Assembly (NCBI GenBank): GCA_023053685.1
Contig: JALIGW010000005.1
Location: 34,176,980-34,240,979 of the forward strand
DNA length: 64,000 nt
Source: Diadophis punctatus similis
Lineage: Eukaryota; Chordata; Lepidosauria; Squamata; Dipsadidae
Reading direction: 5' to 3'
How positions within the stretch are numbered: position 1 is the first letter of the stretch; each line of letters starts with the position of its first letter. The translations under genes and the position numbers were made by a program. Positions 29,268-45,500 of this stretch are shown here, piece by piece. A model generated the notes under the pieces. It was not told the origin of the DNA and searched no databases. It saw only the letters and a list, made by a program, of their open reading frames with translations.

Positions 29268-29338
29268 TATATACAGTATATGCTATAAATAAATACTTAG
29301 GTTACTTATGGAAAGTTAAATTGTTATTTTTTAATTTA

Positions 29339-29554
<216 letters not shown>

Positions 29555-29749
29555 CTAAAATGAAATTAAGCCAAGTATAATTATTCATTCATGAAAGGAG
29601 CCTCCTGGTTCAATTAATTTTGTAGCTATTGGTTTTTTTTCCATCACTTGCTTCTTCTTTTGAAACCACTTAACATTAACCCCATTCTTTGTCTTTGAAT
29701 TCTATAACTGAAACTAGAGCAAATGCCTCCCAAATGGCAAACATTCTCA

Positions 29750-29923
<174 letters not shown>

Positions 29924-30453
29924 CTAAGGATAAATTCTGTCCATTGTTAAAGTGATGGATTACATATAACCCAATATGCTAAAATGGTGATAAGTTTCTT
30001 CATATCAATAAAGCTTCTCATTTACATAATTGTAGGAGAAATAAGTTAAATGTTACAATATAATAAAAAAATCTAATTTGCTTAAAATGATAGATGAGTA
30101 ATCATATCATCTATTTAACTTAACCAACCAATTGCAGACTATTTATTAACCTAATTGTTAGGATTCTGTGTAGCAGAGAACAATTCCGATATATAATAAA
30201 TTAAAATAGAAAATAATTATCACCACCACTACATCATTATCTGGCTATGATGACCAACCCAACACAACTAAAGTCTGAAAGTCTGCTAGAATAATAGATA
30301 GCATTTTCCCCAGAAAGCAAGAAAGCCTAAAGTTGGTTACACTTTTACAGCTAAAAATGTACTTTAGGGCAGGGGCGATTATCACACAAATATAACAATA
30401 CTGGCCCTGACCATTTTATTAGCGATATTATGCTCCAGTAGAAAGAACATATA

Positions 30454-30842
30454 CTGTATTTTTTGCACTGTAAGACACACCTGACCATAAGATGCATCTA
30501 GGTTTAGAAGAGGAAAACAAGGGGGAAAAAAATCAGGCAGAGCCTGAGAGGACCAGAGATAGGTGTCCTCTCATGAGCCACCTCTGCCTATTGACTCCTG
30601 CACTGCGGAAAAGAGACGGAAGAGGCGGGAAATGACAGACAGAAGAGGCGGGGCTTAGCACTGTAAAATGACCTCACCGCCGCAGCCCGGCTGCTATTCA
30701 TCAAAGGACAGGCACCAGTCCACCGTTGGGGACCCCTGAGGTAATACACTTCATGGTCTGTGATGCAATATTTGCTCCATAAGATGCAGAGACATTTCCA
30801 CCCACTTTTGGGGGGGGGTGTCTTATGGAGCGAAAAATACGG
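30454..30842. mobile_element. Second, diverged TA-flanked element of the same family
   Basis: Ends CTGTATTTTTTGCACTGTAA / GGAGCGAAAAATACGG with TA on each side. Inside, 30708-30740 ends GTTGGGGACCCCTG, a piece of a hAT-like element nested in it. Confidence 0.7.
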
Positions 30843-30995
30843 TAATTTGTAAAAGCCAGAAATTTTCTTTTTTGAAAGAGGAATGAATTCTAGTCAATAT
30901 TCAAAATTAATTTCTGAGATTAGAAAATAGCAAAAGGGAATGCTACTCTTAAAGAGGTGCTTTTAAATATACATGCACAGAACATATATGAAGCT

Positions 30996-31060
30996 TGTGT
31001 CACTTCGGAGAGATGGGCAGTATAGAAATTTAATAAATAAAAATAAATAAAAATAAATAT
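30996..31060 (+). mobile_element. LINE tail fragment
   Basis: CGGAGAGATGGGCAGTATAG followed by AATAAATAAA repeats resembles the 3' end of the LINE at 18.8 kb. Confidence 0.4.
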
Positions 31061-31156
31061 ATTTTTGGGGAGTTAAAACATCCTTATCTTTTTTTAGGCT
31101 CATACAGCTACTCCCAAAAATTCTGTATCTGTGTTTCCTTAAAGCTATTTCACTTG

Positions 31157-31175
31157 TCCCCCCCCCCCCCCCCCA
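31157..31175. repeat. Poly-C run
   Basis: About 18 consecutive C in SMC3 intron 19. Confidence 0.9.
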
Positions 31176-31471
31176 AGCCTGAAAAAAGTCATGTCTGGTC
31201 AAAAATGTATGTGTTCCAAAGCATCTCTTTTAAAGGATATATACAATCCTAATGAAATGAAGAACTATCACCTGTTTATACCACCAGCTTCAAGTTCTCT
31301 TCCAGGCCAAGTAACCTTAACAGATCCTCAGCTCAGCAACAGAATAAATATGCCCTTTGAATTTCCAGACAATGGTTGTGAGGTACAGATGTACACATGC
31401 ATTCACATTCATACAAGTATACCAGTAACAGTAAGGATGTTTTCATCATATTCAAGTCAACTACTCATTTA

Positions 31472-31792
<321 letters not shown>

Positions 31793-31959
31793 CTACTTCT
31801 ATGTGACCAGAACAACAGGTTACCAGAATTTACTTCCAGCAGATTCGAATTGTTATCTCATGGGAACTGAGAACTGTAGTTTATGCAGACAATGCTTAAA
31901 CAAGCCAGCCTAAAAATAAATTAATTTTTTATTAATTTTATTAATTTATTAATAAATAA

Positions 31960-34299
31960 ATTAATGGGCCACTCTGATCATTGCATGATTCACCTTGTAC
32001 TTGCTTACAGACAAAGATTTAAAGCCACAAAACCAACAATTAAATCAGTGAGGACTTGGACTGAAGAGGCAAAGTTAAAGCTACAGGCTTGCTTTGACTG
32101 CACGGACTGGAATATTTTTGAAGACACCTCTGCAGACCTGGATGAACTCACAGATACTGTAACATCATATGTCAGCTTCTGCGAAGACCTATGTGTACCG
32201 ACCAGGAACTTGTGAATATACAGTAACAATAAACCCTGGTTCACAGCTAAACTTAAGCAGTTACGTCGTTCCAAAGAGGAAGCCTACAGAAAAGGTGATA
32301 GAATGCTGTACAATCAGGCCAGAAATGTATTAACAAGGGAGATCAGAGCAGCAAAAAGAAACTACTCTGAAAAGCTAAGGAACCAGTTCTCAACAAATGA
32401 ACCAGCAAACATGTGGAAAACTCTTAAAAACATCACTGGCTACAGCAAACCACCTTCCCAAGCTGAAGGAAATCAGCAACTGGCAGATGACCTGAATGTG
32501 TTCTACTGCAGGTTTGAAAGGAAACTACAGCCACCTATCTCCACAATCTCCATCCCAGACACACCAACAACAGCCAAACCTCCTACAACTGAACCCATCC
32601 CATTGGGTTCACAGCCCCTGGTGATCACAGAAAAGGAAGTGCAAGATCTATTTCACAGACAGAAGCCGGGAAAAGCACCAGGTCCAGACAAGATAACTCC
32701 TTCTTGCTTAAAAGTTTGTGCTGACCAATTGGCCCCCATCTTCACCCAAATCTTCAACAAATCACTAGAGATATGCCATGTTCCCTCTTGCTTCAAACGC
32801 TCCACTATCATCCCAGTGCCGAAGAAGCCCTCCATCAAGGAACTGAATGACTACAGACCAGTTGCTCTAACATCTGTAGTTATGAAAACCTTTGAAAGGC
32901 TAGTGATGTCCCACTTGAAAACCATCACGGATCCACTGTTAGACCCCCTGCAATTTGCATACCGAGCAAATAGATCAACAGATGATGCTGTTAATATGGC
33001 TCTGCACTACATCCTACAACATCTTGAATCTCCAAATACCTACGCAAGGGTCCTCTTTGTAGACTTTAGTTCAGCATTCAACACCATCATACCGGACATT
33101 CTTCTAACTAAACTAAATCAGCTAGCGGTACCTGAACACACTTGTAAGTGGATCACAAGCTTCCTAACAGAAAGGAAGCAGCAGGTGAAGCTAGGCAAAA
33201 TCACATCAGATACCTGTACAATTAGCACAGGGGCCCCCCAAGGCTGTGTACTCTCACCACTTCTCTTCTCTCTATATACCAATGATTGCATCTCAAACGA
33301 TTCATCTGTTAAACTACTGAAGTTTGCAGATGATACAACAGTGATTGGCCTCATTCGAGACAACGATGAAACCGCATACAGACAGGAGGTTGAACAACTA
33401 GTCTCATGGTGCGACCGGAACAATCTGGAACTGAACACATTCAAAACCGTAGAAATGGTGGTAGACTTTAGGAGAAACCCTCCCATCCTACCACCTCTTA
33501 CAATACTAGACAACACAGTATCAACAGCAGAGACCTTCAAATTTCTAGGTTCCATCATATCTCAAGACCTAAAATGGTCATCTAACATCAAAAACATCAT
33601 CAAAAAAGCACAACAAAGAATGTTCTTTCTGCGCCAACTCAGGAAGCTCAAACTTCCCAAGGAGCTGCTGATACAGTTCTACAGAGGAATCATTGAGTCT
33701 GTCATCTGCACCTCTATAACTGTCTGGTTTGGTTCTGCAACCCAACAAGACAGACACAGACTTCAGAGGATAATCAGAACTGCAGAAAAAACAATTACTG
33801 CCAACCTGCCTTCCATTGAGGACCTGTATACTGCACGAGTCAAAAAGAGGGCCGTGAAAATATTTACTGACCCCTCGCATCCTGGACATAAATTGTTTCA
33901 ACTCCTACCCTCAAAACGTCGCTATAGAGCACTGCACACCAAGACAACTAGACACAAGAACAGTTTTTTCCCGAACGCCATCACTCTGCTAAACAAATAA
34001 TTCCCTCACCACTGTAAAACTATTCACTAGGCTGCATTACTATTACTATTAGTTTTTCTCATCGTTCCTATCACCCATCTCCTCCCACTTATGACTGTAT
34101 GACTGTAACTTGTTGCTTGTATCCTTATGATTATTTCATATTGATTGTTTCCTGATTGCTTACTTGAACCCTATGACAACCATTCTTGACAAATGTATCT
34201 TTTCTTTTATGTACACTGAGAGCATATGCACCAAAGACAAATTCCTTGTGTGTCCAATCACACTTGGCCAATAAAGAATTCTATTCTATTCTATTCTAT
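31960..34299 (+). mobile_element. Rex1/CR1-L3-like LINE, antisense in SMC3 intron 18, one internal stop
   Basis: A non-LTR retrotransposon fragment with a nearly intact ORF2. The frame from 31964 reads through linker and reverse transcriptase to TAA at 33998-34000, broken once by TGA at 32213-32215, which looks like a mutated CGA. Motifs: APGPDKITP, NDYRPVALTS, FVDFSSAFNTI, GAPQGCVLSPLLFSLYTND, catalytic FADDT (33323-33337), and a C-terminal LRQLRKLKLPKELL...LLPSKRRYR domain. The 3' UTR has AATAAA and ends in (ATTCT)n at 34277-34299. The endonuclease is missing. The (ATTCT)n = (AATAG)n tail matches what I recall of the Snake1/CR1-L3 LINEs; Rex1/Babar is the alternative. Confidence 0.88.
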
Positions 34300-34497
34300 C
34301 TAAATTAAATCCGTTACTAGGGGCGTGAATAAGCGCACCAGCATGCCTACCATCCGTCCTAAAGTCCTCATGTATTTTGTAAAATATCATGTACTCAAAA
34401 CCATGCTTGTACTTTTATATATGCACATTGTTTATACTTTGTTTGTATTCATATACACGCTTGACAAAGTAAAATAAATAAAAAATAAAAAAAAATT
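34300..34497 (+). mobile_element. LINE 3' end-like fragment with A-rich tail
   Basis: Directly follows the (ATTCT)n tail. It ends ACGCTTGACAAAGTAAAATA and an A-rich run, resembling the 3' end of another squamate LINE. Assignment weak. Confidence 0.35.
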
Positions 34498-34637
34498 ACA
34501 ATACAAGAAGTATTGAAACATTATTGTAACTTTTCTCAGCACACAAAATAAATTATAACATTAGCAAACATAAAACTCACTTATGATTTAATCAGAAATG
34601 CTGGTACACTGGATTTAATATTGTGTTGGGCAGATCA

Positions 34638-34898
<261 letters not shown>

Positions 34899-35171
34899 TT
34901 AGATTTAACAGATGCAGATTAAATACTGTGTGATCTAACACAGAACCACTACAAGAAATAAAAAGCATTGAAATGCAAAATACAAATAATACTAATTATG
35001 AGACAGTTAAATCAAAGGAAAATATCATGAGGTTAGGGCAGAATCACAACATACAGAGAGAGGCAATCCAGAGCCTACACTGCTTATATTTTTATTCATT
35101 CTATTTATTTGTAGCTACCTTAATATGAAGATATTGTACTCATATAACTCAACTACTACAGTAGCAAATTA

Positions 35172-35363
<192 letters not shown>

Positions 35364-35840
35364 TTATTTTAACTTTGACAGCATAGTATGTTCCATTCCT
35401 AATATCAAAGATAACCATAAAAAGGTGAAGAAACTACAGTCAAATGTATGTAATCTTATATAATTGAGTCAGATAACTTTTGTTATTTCTCTTAAGTGCT
35501 TCCTAAGCTATTATTATGCTTTTGTGCTATGTTTGCATGGTTCTTACAGTAAAGCTATCAATATATGATACAACCAGATGGTTTATTAGCTGCCTGCTTG
35601 CAAACCCAAAACTGATTAGGGATGAGAGGAAGGAACCAGCCCAAAGTTTCCATACCTAAGGGAGGACTAGAATCAGAATCTCTTTTGATCCACCACCTTA
35701 ATCACTGTACCAAACTGTCTTAAAATGTTGATAGCAAGTTTTGTTGGAATTGTCTTCAAAATATGTAGTCTATAATTGCTTCAAAAAATAATCTTAATTT
35801 ACCCGTTTAAGTGCAACACAAAGAAGTTAAAAAATAACTA

Positions 35841-36047
<207 letters not shown>

Positions 36048-36492
36048 CTATATTCTGTGCAAATTGTCTATGTCCAATGTCATTAACACTTTTATGTTTC
36101 ACAGAACCCTTCCCCTTGATTATCTTGTCTAGAGCAGAAAACAAAATAAGTCTTCAGATTTGCTATTACTTTATATGTACTGTACCTGTGTACAATTATA
36201 AATAATGTCTAGTGTTTTTTCTGCACATTATAAATAAAGTAACTTCATCATTTATATAAATAAATAAATTTGTAAAGCTATTGCTATGGGAACTCATATA
36301 GACTTAAATAAATGTTTGGTGTATGGTGCTATTTTATAAAGAAATCAAATTCTGATAAACCATGAATGGAATTTTATTTAAAGTGTTTAGCTTTAAATGT
36401 TGTATTATTATTTTTTACTTTCAAGTCTCCCACCATTCTACTATGCCCCATAAAATATTAAGAAGCCTAAAGTATATGAACTGTATGATTTA

Positions 36493-37620
<1,128 letters not shown>

Positions 37621-37634
37621 GAAAACCTCTAAAT

Positions 37635-37762
37635 TAGAGGTGTCAAAGTCGCGACGTCATGGCTGTGTCACGTGATGTATTGGGATTTTTTCCCCTTTGC
37701 TAAACCGGGTGTGGCTAGCGTGTGACGCAACTGGCCCGCAGGCCGTGAGTTTGACAGCCCTG
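37635..37762. mobile_element. hAT-type MITE, family of 6651
   Basis: Ends TAGAGGTGTCAAAGTCGCG / GAGTTTGACAGCCCTG. The flanking 8-mers match poorly, so it is an older copy. Confidence 0.7.
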
Positions 37763-37870
37763 CTCTCTAGATGCTCAAGCTAAGCACCCTTGATCTAAGA
37801 CGAAATCTTCATAAGAATATATATTTAAAATAGGGAAATTTACAAACATAAGTAAGAATGTAAAGCCTCA

Positions 37871-37987
<117 letters not shown>

Positions 37988-38248
37988 CTAATGTACATAA
38001 TAAAAGTGTTTTAAATACATTTCACAATTTTTACGAACTTTAACACATTTTATTAAGCAGCATCAACTTTACAAAAGTTTGGAATTCAATGAATTTCCTT
38101 TCAGCATTTAGATAAACAATATAAACAAGCAAGCAATTTAGATTTGTTTTTAGTGTAGATGAATGCAAATAATTAATACAAGATAACACACTCATATTTA
38201 TTAAATGATGCTGCAGCTGGAGTGGAGATCATGCTGTCAATGTTGTAG

Positions 38249-39240
38249 CACTGTGATGGCAAACCTATGGCATGCGTGCCGGAAGTGGCACGCAGAACCA
38301 TTTCTCCCGGCACGCAGAGCCATCGCCCGTTGCTCTTCCGGGTTCTGGTGTACCAGCCAGCGGGTTTTCATTTGCACAGGCATGCCAAAAACCAGAAGAG
38401 CAGCTGCCCATTGCACATCGCGCTCCAGGAAAATGATCTTCTTGTTTTCAGAGTGCGCATGCGCACGGACCAGCTGGGATCCCGGCGGTCACTTCCTCAG
38501 GGAGCAGAGCAAGGTAAGCCGAGGCTTCCCTTTCCCCCTGCGCGAGCTTCTTGCGTGGTCCCAGGTAGTTCGGAGCACCAGTGGACCAGCAGCCAGCAGG
38601 GTAGGGGTGGTGGGCTGCATGTGCAGATGACCCTGTTGCTGGGCTCCTCCTTGCTGGGAGCAGCCGTTCCCCAGCCGGCGGTAGCGCTTTCGGTCCAGCC
38701 ACATCGAATGGAGCCTCATGCCTCGCTCCACTGACTATGCAGGTTCCCAGGGCTGTGGCTGTCGCAACCTTCCTTTGGCCATCGTTTCCATCCCTCCCTG
38801 CCAGAAGCTTTTTTCCTTTCCAGACCAGCTCCAAGCAAGCGGTGCACAAACTTCAGCAGCTCTTGCGCCGCTGCCTGCACCTCTTGCTTGGAGCTGGTCT
38901 GGAAAGGAAAAAAACACAGCCGAATTAGGCGGACTCACCCCACCCACATCCCTCCAAACGGGTCTCTCTACGTAGCCTCCCTGCTGAACTATGCCAGTGA
39001 TCGCCCACCCGAAAGGAGCCCGCCCTCAGATCTCTTCCAAGTGCCCGCTCTTTCTGCAGCGAACGAGCTGGGGGCATGAAAAGCTTTTCCTTCTACATGC
39101 ATGCTGTTATCGGCTCTGTATCCCCCCTCAAGACCTTCACCCCCCCTCTGCACCCAGGTAGCGGCCGGTGGCCCCGGGTAGCAGCATCTTGTTGATCTTG
39201 GGGGGAGGGGGGGAAGTGCAGAGCCGATAACAGCATGCAT
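38249..39240. mobile_element. Composite GC-rich DNA-element block with nested hairpins, SMC3 intron 13
   Basis: Starts with the CACTGTGATGGCAAACCTAT end of the 5750 hAT family, then becomes GC-rich DNA unlike the flanks. Contains a perfect 31-bp inverted repeat (38809-38839 with 38883-38913, 43-nt loop) and a perfect 22-bp inverted repeat (39097-39118 with 39219-39240). The hAT right end is missing. ORFs in all frames are composition artefacts. Confidence 0.6.
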
Positions 39241-39244
39241 CTTT

Positions 39245-39420
39245 TTACACATATTGAAAATTACAAAGAAATAAAGGGAGACTAGTATAGATCTATTTCA
39301 AGCTATTTAGCTCTCATCAGCTAGCCATACCCTTCTAGGATTCGAACTTGGGCAGCTTGCCTTTTTAGGCAGTGCTTTTACCCTCTAAGCCACAAGTTCT
39401 CCTCCCTTATCAGCTGAGCC
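39245..39420 (-). mobile_element. tRNA-derived SINE (third type)
   Basis: On the minus strand the head has A-box-like GTGGCTTAGAGGGTAAAAGC and B-box-like AAGTTCGAATCC, spaced as in a tRNA. The body runs to about 39245. Confidence 0.55.
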
Positions 39421-39430
39421 AGGGAAAATA

Positions 39431-39524
39431 TTAAATGTTTTTCTGTCGAGTCACCTGGTATATACTACAGTATGCTCCCTCCCATATTTGGGCATACCAG
39501 GTGACTTGACAGAAAAACATTTAA
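39431..39524. repeat. 31-bp hairpin next to SMC3 exon 13
   Basis: 39431-39461 and 39494-39524 are inverted repeats with one mismatch in 31 (core CACCTGGTAT / ATACCAGGTG) around a 32-nt loop. Confidence 0.85.
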
Positions 39525-39547
39525 AATACATTTTTTACACACACACA

Positions 39548-39552
<5 letters not shown>

Positions 39553-39630
<78 letters not shown>

Positions 39631-39645
39631 GTGTGTATACATACA

Positions 39646-39681
<36 letters not shown>

Positions 39682-39690
39682 TATGTGTGT
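39553..39690. repeat. (TA)n - (GTGT) - (TACA)n microsatellite
   Basis: About 37 TA units, then GTGTGTGTATAC, then about ten ATAC units and further TA. It ends about 55 nt from the exon 13 donor site. Confidence 0.95.
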
Positions 39691-39733
39691 GAAATACATG
39701 AATCAAACTAAATTATATGTATCAATGAGCTCA

Positions 39734-39970
<237 letters not shown>

Positions 39971-40287
39971 TTAAAATTAAGAGTTTCAATAGAACTATTA
40001 GGTCATAACCAAAATATATTCAAATTTAAGAATGTTATCATTATATGAATTCATTTTCTTAAAACTCTATGACTGCTTCAGAAAAATAAATGCAAGATGA
40101 ATGTGCCATAACTAATTTTTGTTTAATCGAAAATTTACACTTATTCTTATAATTTCCTGCATGTAGAAATTATAGGACACATAATATAATAAGGACATTG
40201 AATAGGATAGGGAACGTGTACTGACCAAAATTTAAAGTTTGGTGTTTGTTTTGCTTTTTCTGCTTCTAGGTAAAGGATAAATTGTTA

Positions 40288-40653
<366 letters not shown>

Positions 40654-40995
40654 TTAAATGTAACATGAGTCAGGTATGTAAAGCCATGTTTGTATTATGA
40701 TAAAAATAATAGTTTTACTAATTTAAAAATGTAATAAGAAAGATGTTTAAAAACTTCCTGCTTTCGATGCATAAATGTTCAATGTAACATCAATACAATC
40801 CTGATAACAGAGCTGTCAGGATTGTCAGCTGTCATTTTCAGAAAATGATTTATAACTTAGTGAACACTGTAATCCTTGGGCAAATTTTTCCAGAAGAACA
40901 TGAAAAGATGAATGCTGCACAGGTGTTTACTCCAGTTCATATTATTTTGATAAATAGCAGAAGTAAAAAAAAAACCCAAAAAGGTTTTTTCACTA

Positions 40996-41172
<177 letters not shown>

Positions 41173-41486
41173 CTACATACCGGTACAAACATGATATTAA
41201 TAAATACTAGGCAAAAAAATATATAGCAATTCTCAATATCTACATAACAAGATTTAACCAGAGAGATTCATATGGGGATTAATTTTGGAAGTTTATTGCT
41301 GATGTTATCATTACATGCACTTTAGCACATAAATGGAAATATGAACTCCTATTTGTCTTATAGACAATCTATTTATTTATTTATTCTTTCAGTATTCCAG
41401 TGCAATCTCAATCCAGTTTCAGATATATCTGTGTAGTGTCATACTACATAAAATATTTTACCTTTCTTACAGTTAGAAATATCTTA

Positions 41487-41603
<117 letters not shown>

Positions 41604-41629
41604 TTAACCTTTGGTATACTATTGGTAAT

Positions 41630-41690
41630 ATAATACTAATTTTACTAATATAATACTAATTTTACTAATAAATATAATACTAATTACTAC
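41630..41690. repeat. Short tandem repeat in SMC3 intron 9
   Basis: Units of about 20 nt containing ACTAATATAATACTAATTTT repeat two to three times. Confidence 0.6.
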
Positions 41691-41767
41691 TACATGTAAT
41701 AATATTGCATAAAGTATAGCTATAAAACTAGTTTTTATGAAGAAAAAAAAAGGAAAATTGGTATTTA

Positions 41768-41986
<219 letters not shown>

Positions 41987-42347
41987 TCAGAAACAAATTA
42001 AACAAGAGGGTTATTAGTAGATACAACTATATATGCCTTTTAATACTTTCTGGGAACATCAATTGATATGAAATGCAATCAAATTGAATCCTTTTAAGGG
42101 CAACATGACTGGAATACTTTGTTCTAATAGTGAACTACATGTATTCATATTTTGTTTTTAATGTTTTACTGATTGGTGGTGTCATGTTTTAATAGATTAT
42201 TTACCCATGTATGGAAAAATAATCTAAATATATCTTAAATATATTTATGAACAAAAACATGAACAAAAAACATTTTCCCCAAGATAAACATTTATTTAAT
42301 GTTGGTTTCTATTAGACAGTTCATTACACTGCCAATGTATTGTTTGG

Positions 42348-42722
42348 GACAGTAGCTGCAGTTTACATAGTTCTCGACTCACAGAGTTTGGACTTCCATG
42401 GCTAAGCAATGTAGTTGTTAAGTGAGTCACACCCAACCATACTTTTGTGTGGTCATTTAAGCAAATTATCATGATTAAGAGATTCACACAAATTAGGCAA
42501 ATCTTGCTGTCCCCATTGACTTTGCTTGTTATAAGCCCTCTGGGAAGGTCGCAAATAGAAATATGTGACCTCCAGACGCTGCAACCAATGTAAATACATG
42601 CCGATCGCCAAGCACTTATATTTTGATCAGATAACCATTGAGAACCAGTCATAAATCACTTTTTTCCAGTGTCATTGTAAGATTTAATTATCATTAAATG
42701 AATGGTTGTAAATCTAGTCCAG
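42348..42722. mobile_element. Decayed copy of the CAGGTAG/TCGACTTA element family
   Basis: Shows the family body: AGTTGTTAAGTGAGTC, CCCCATTGACTTTGCTTG, GAAGGTCGCAAA, CCAGTCATAAATCACTTTTTT. The 63585 copy is intact. Confidence 0.65.
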
Positions 42723-42886
42723 GTTGAACAATTAGTATCAGTGCTTTATAAAATATATGTAAATCCAGCTTTTAACTGTAATTTTTCCATGTAGGAATAA
42801 TGAATATGAATATAATACAACAGCAATAATTTGCAGGTGTTAAAAATATCAAGTTTGTTTTAAATCCTATGTTTAAGTGCACCAAA

Positions 42887-43019
42887 GGTGCTTTTTCAGA
42901 AGAAGCTTCTTGGATGAAAAGCGAAACATCTTCAAAGAAAAACCAGAAAGTCCAGTTGCATCCTGAAAAAGCACCTTTGGGACAACCATGACCTGGATGA
43001 CTGAGAATTTCCATTGACA
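42887..43019 (+). mobile_element. Foldback repeat copy in SMC3 intron 8
   Basis: AAGGTGCTTTTTCAG and its complement CTGAAAAAGCACCTT bracket the GAAGCTTCTTGGATG core. The tail ACCATGACCTGGATGACTGA is kept, as in the 2190 copy. Confidence 0.7.
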
Positions 43020-43099
43020 CCTATGTAACTGCAATCCTCCCAAAATAGTAAAATAAAAATGTGTGCAATATTAATAACCTGAAATATTATGGAAATTCA

Positions 43100-43234
<135 letters not shown>

Positions 43235-43407
43235 CTAGGAACAACATTTTCTTTCACTGTTTTTGTTTATATATAGAAAGCAAACAAGTAATGCACTAAT
43301 GACTAATATGAAATATAAATATACGATTTTATTGCTTATAATTCTATTCAGACTAGTCATGTGCTACAACTAGTGAAAATGGAAATATGACATCTGGAAG
43401 ACATTCC

Positions 43408-43420
43408 CCCCCCCCCCCCG
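43408..43420. repeat. Poly-C run
   Basis: About 13 consecutive C in SMC3 intron 7. Confidence 0.85.
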
Positions 43421-43865
43421 TCTTTCCCATTTTTAAACTTCATTAGTACTCATTTTCAAATATTTTTACTGTGTGGTTTGATGCAACTAGAGTTTATTAG
43501 GCTATTCCATACAGAATATAGCTGTCACTTAATAATGATCAGTGCAAGTCTTATATTCAATACTTTTGCTATCTCTAATAAACATTATTACAACCAATCC
43601 ATGTACTATAAATGATTAGTTTGATCTGAAAATGTTAATGGATTGATTGATATTTTCATGGGAGATAAATCTGATTTGTACAATTATTCTTATTTTAAAT
43701 TGTTACTCTTATTATAATGTCATAATTTAATAATATAAAATTTAAACTGGAAAGGAAAAACACATTGTATTTGAAGCACATTAATAAAGAAAAAATGGAG
43801 AACATATTTTGAGTGGTTCAGATTAAGGAGAAATATAAATATTAATGAAAATTAGTCAATTAAAG

Positions 43866-44023
43866 CATCAGTCTCCAAACTTTCTGGATCCGCAGACTGG
43901 CAGCGGCGGTGGAGGGGATAGGGAATGTTTTTGCACACACAACCTAATTCTGTGCATGCGCAAATGAAGCTTCTCACACTTGCCCACCATTTGTGTAGCC
44001 TGGGAGTTGGGGACCCCTGAATT
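43866..44023. mobile_element. hAT-like MITE with near-matching target duplication
   Basis: Ends CATCAGTCTCCAAAC / GTTGGGGACCCCTG. Flanks AATTAAAG and AATTAAAA match at seven of eight positions. Contains GCATGCGC. Confidence 0.7.
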
Positions 44024-44119
44024 AAAATATAATTAGAATTCCTGCTTCTGTTTTAGTGGACAATTTGCTTTGAAAGTTATGAACTTTTCTTTTTGAAAAA
44101 TGGTTAGTAACTATTGTCA

Positions 44120-44260
<141 letters not shown>

Positions 44261-44878
44261 TTAAATAACCAATGTCCTTCTAGTAATTCATAAAAAATAT
44301 TTTGCTTGATATTTGTTATTTTTGAAATGGCATTATTCAGTTTTTTCCAGTATTACCAAGTAGAATATTTTTATAAAATTTAAATCAAACCTTAAATTCA
44401 ATTCCTACTTCATAACTATAGTAGGGGAATGAGTAGCCAGAACACATTAATAATCAAATGGAAAACAGTAACTGGGGTGAGAGTTCTTTTTTCTCTATGC
44501 TCTTTTGTTCTTGTTAATTCCAATAGGAATAGAAGTAATGCAGCTCTAATGGTGACATTCTCACCACCACTGTTCTAGATACAGTATTTCAAAGCTTTTC
44601 CAATCCATCCAACCCAAAATATATATTTATTTTTTATTAAAGAATAAACAGGAGACTGCCAATAGCAGTCAGTTTTTCTAAATAGCTATATACTGAGCCA
44701 GCAGGAACAGGGATCACTTTCTATATATTTCTATATCATAAATATATAATTTATTTTAAAGCCTTGGTAGTTACAATTACCAATTTAAGTCCAAATGTTT
44801 TAAAATATTTCATACAGGTAGAAGTTGAAAAGATTGAACTTGATAAATGAAGGGATTTGCAATTAATATAAATATGAA

Positions 44879-45101
44879 CCGTGGTTGTGCAGTGGTTAGA
44901 ATGCAGTATTGCAAGCTAATTCTGTCCACTGCCAGTAGTTCCGATTCTCACTGGCTCAAGATTGACTCAGCTTTCCACCTTTCCGAGGTCAGTAAAACAA
45001 GGACCCAGATTGTTGGGGGCAATATGCTGACTCTATAAACCACTTAAGAGAGGGTTGTAAAGCACTGTGAAGTGGTATATAAGTGGAAGTGCTTTTGCTA
45101 T
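44879..45101 (+). mobile_element. tRNA-derived SINE, older copy, SMC3 intron 6
   Basis: Same family as 9721 and 15660 but with more changes. The body AGATTGTTGGGGGCAATATG is kept. Confidence 0.8.
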
Positions 45102-45216
45102 AAATATGACAAATGAAAATATTCAAAATAGTTACCTTATGTACTAATTTAAAATTTCATATAGAACCATTTCATGCAGAAATCAAATTGCTTTCATAAA
45201 ATAAAACTTCCACTTA

Positions 45217-45372
<156 letters not shown>

Positions 45373-45428
45373 TTAATTTAAATAAAATAAAACTAAGAGG
45401 ACTTATAAAATTAAAATATTTAACTTAC

Positions 45429-45500
45429 TGGTAATCTGTTGTCTGAGTTGTCAAAAATAATTTCCACAAAAGCAGAGATAACCCGAGGTCCTGTGCCTTC
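45429..45500 (-). CDS. SMC3: SMC3 exon 5 (residues 67-90)
   Basis: Encodes EGTGPRVISAFVEIIFDNSD through RLP, a phase-0 exon of the ATPase lobe. Acceptor tatattttag, donor gtaagt. Confidence 0.95.

Noticed and set aside
38205..39252. Several ORFs of 60-155 codons in GC-rich DNA
   Set aside because: Stops are scarce because of composition; frames overlap on both strands and cross inverted repeats.
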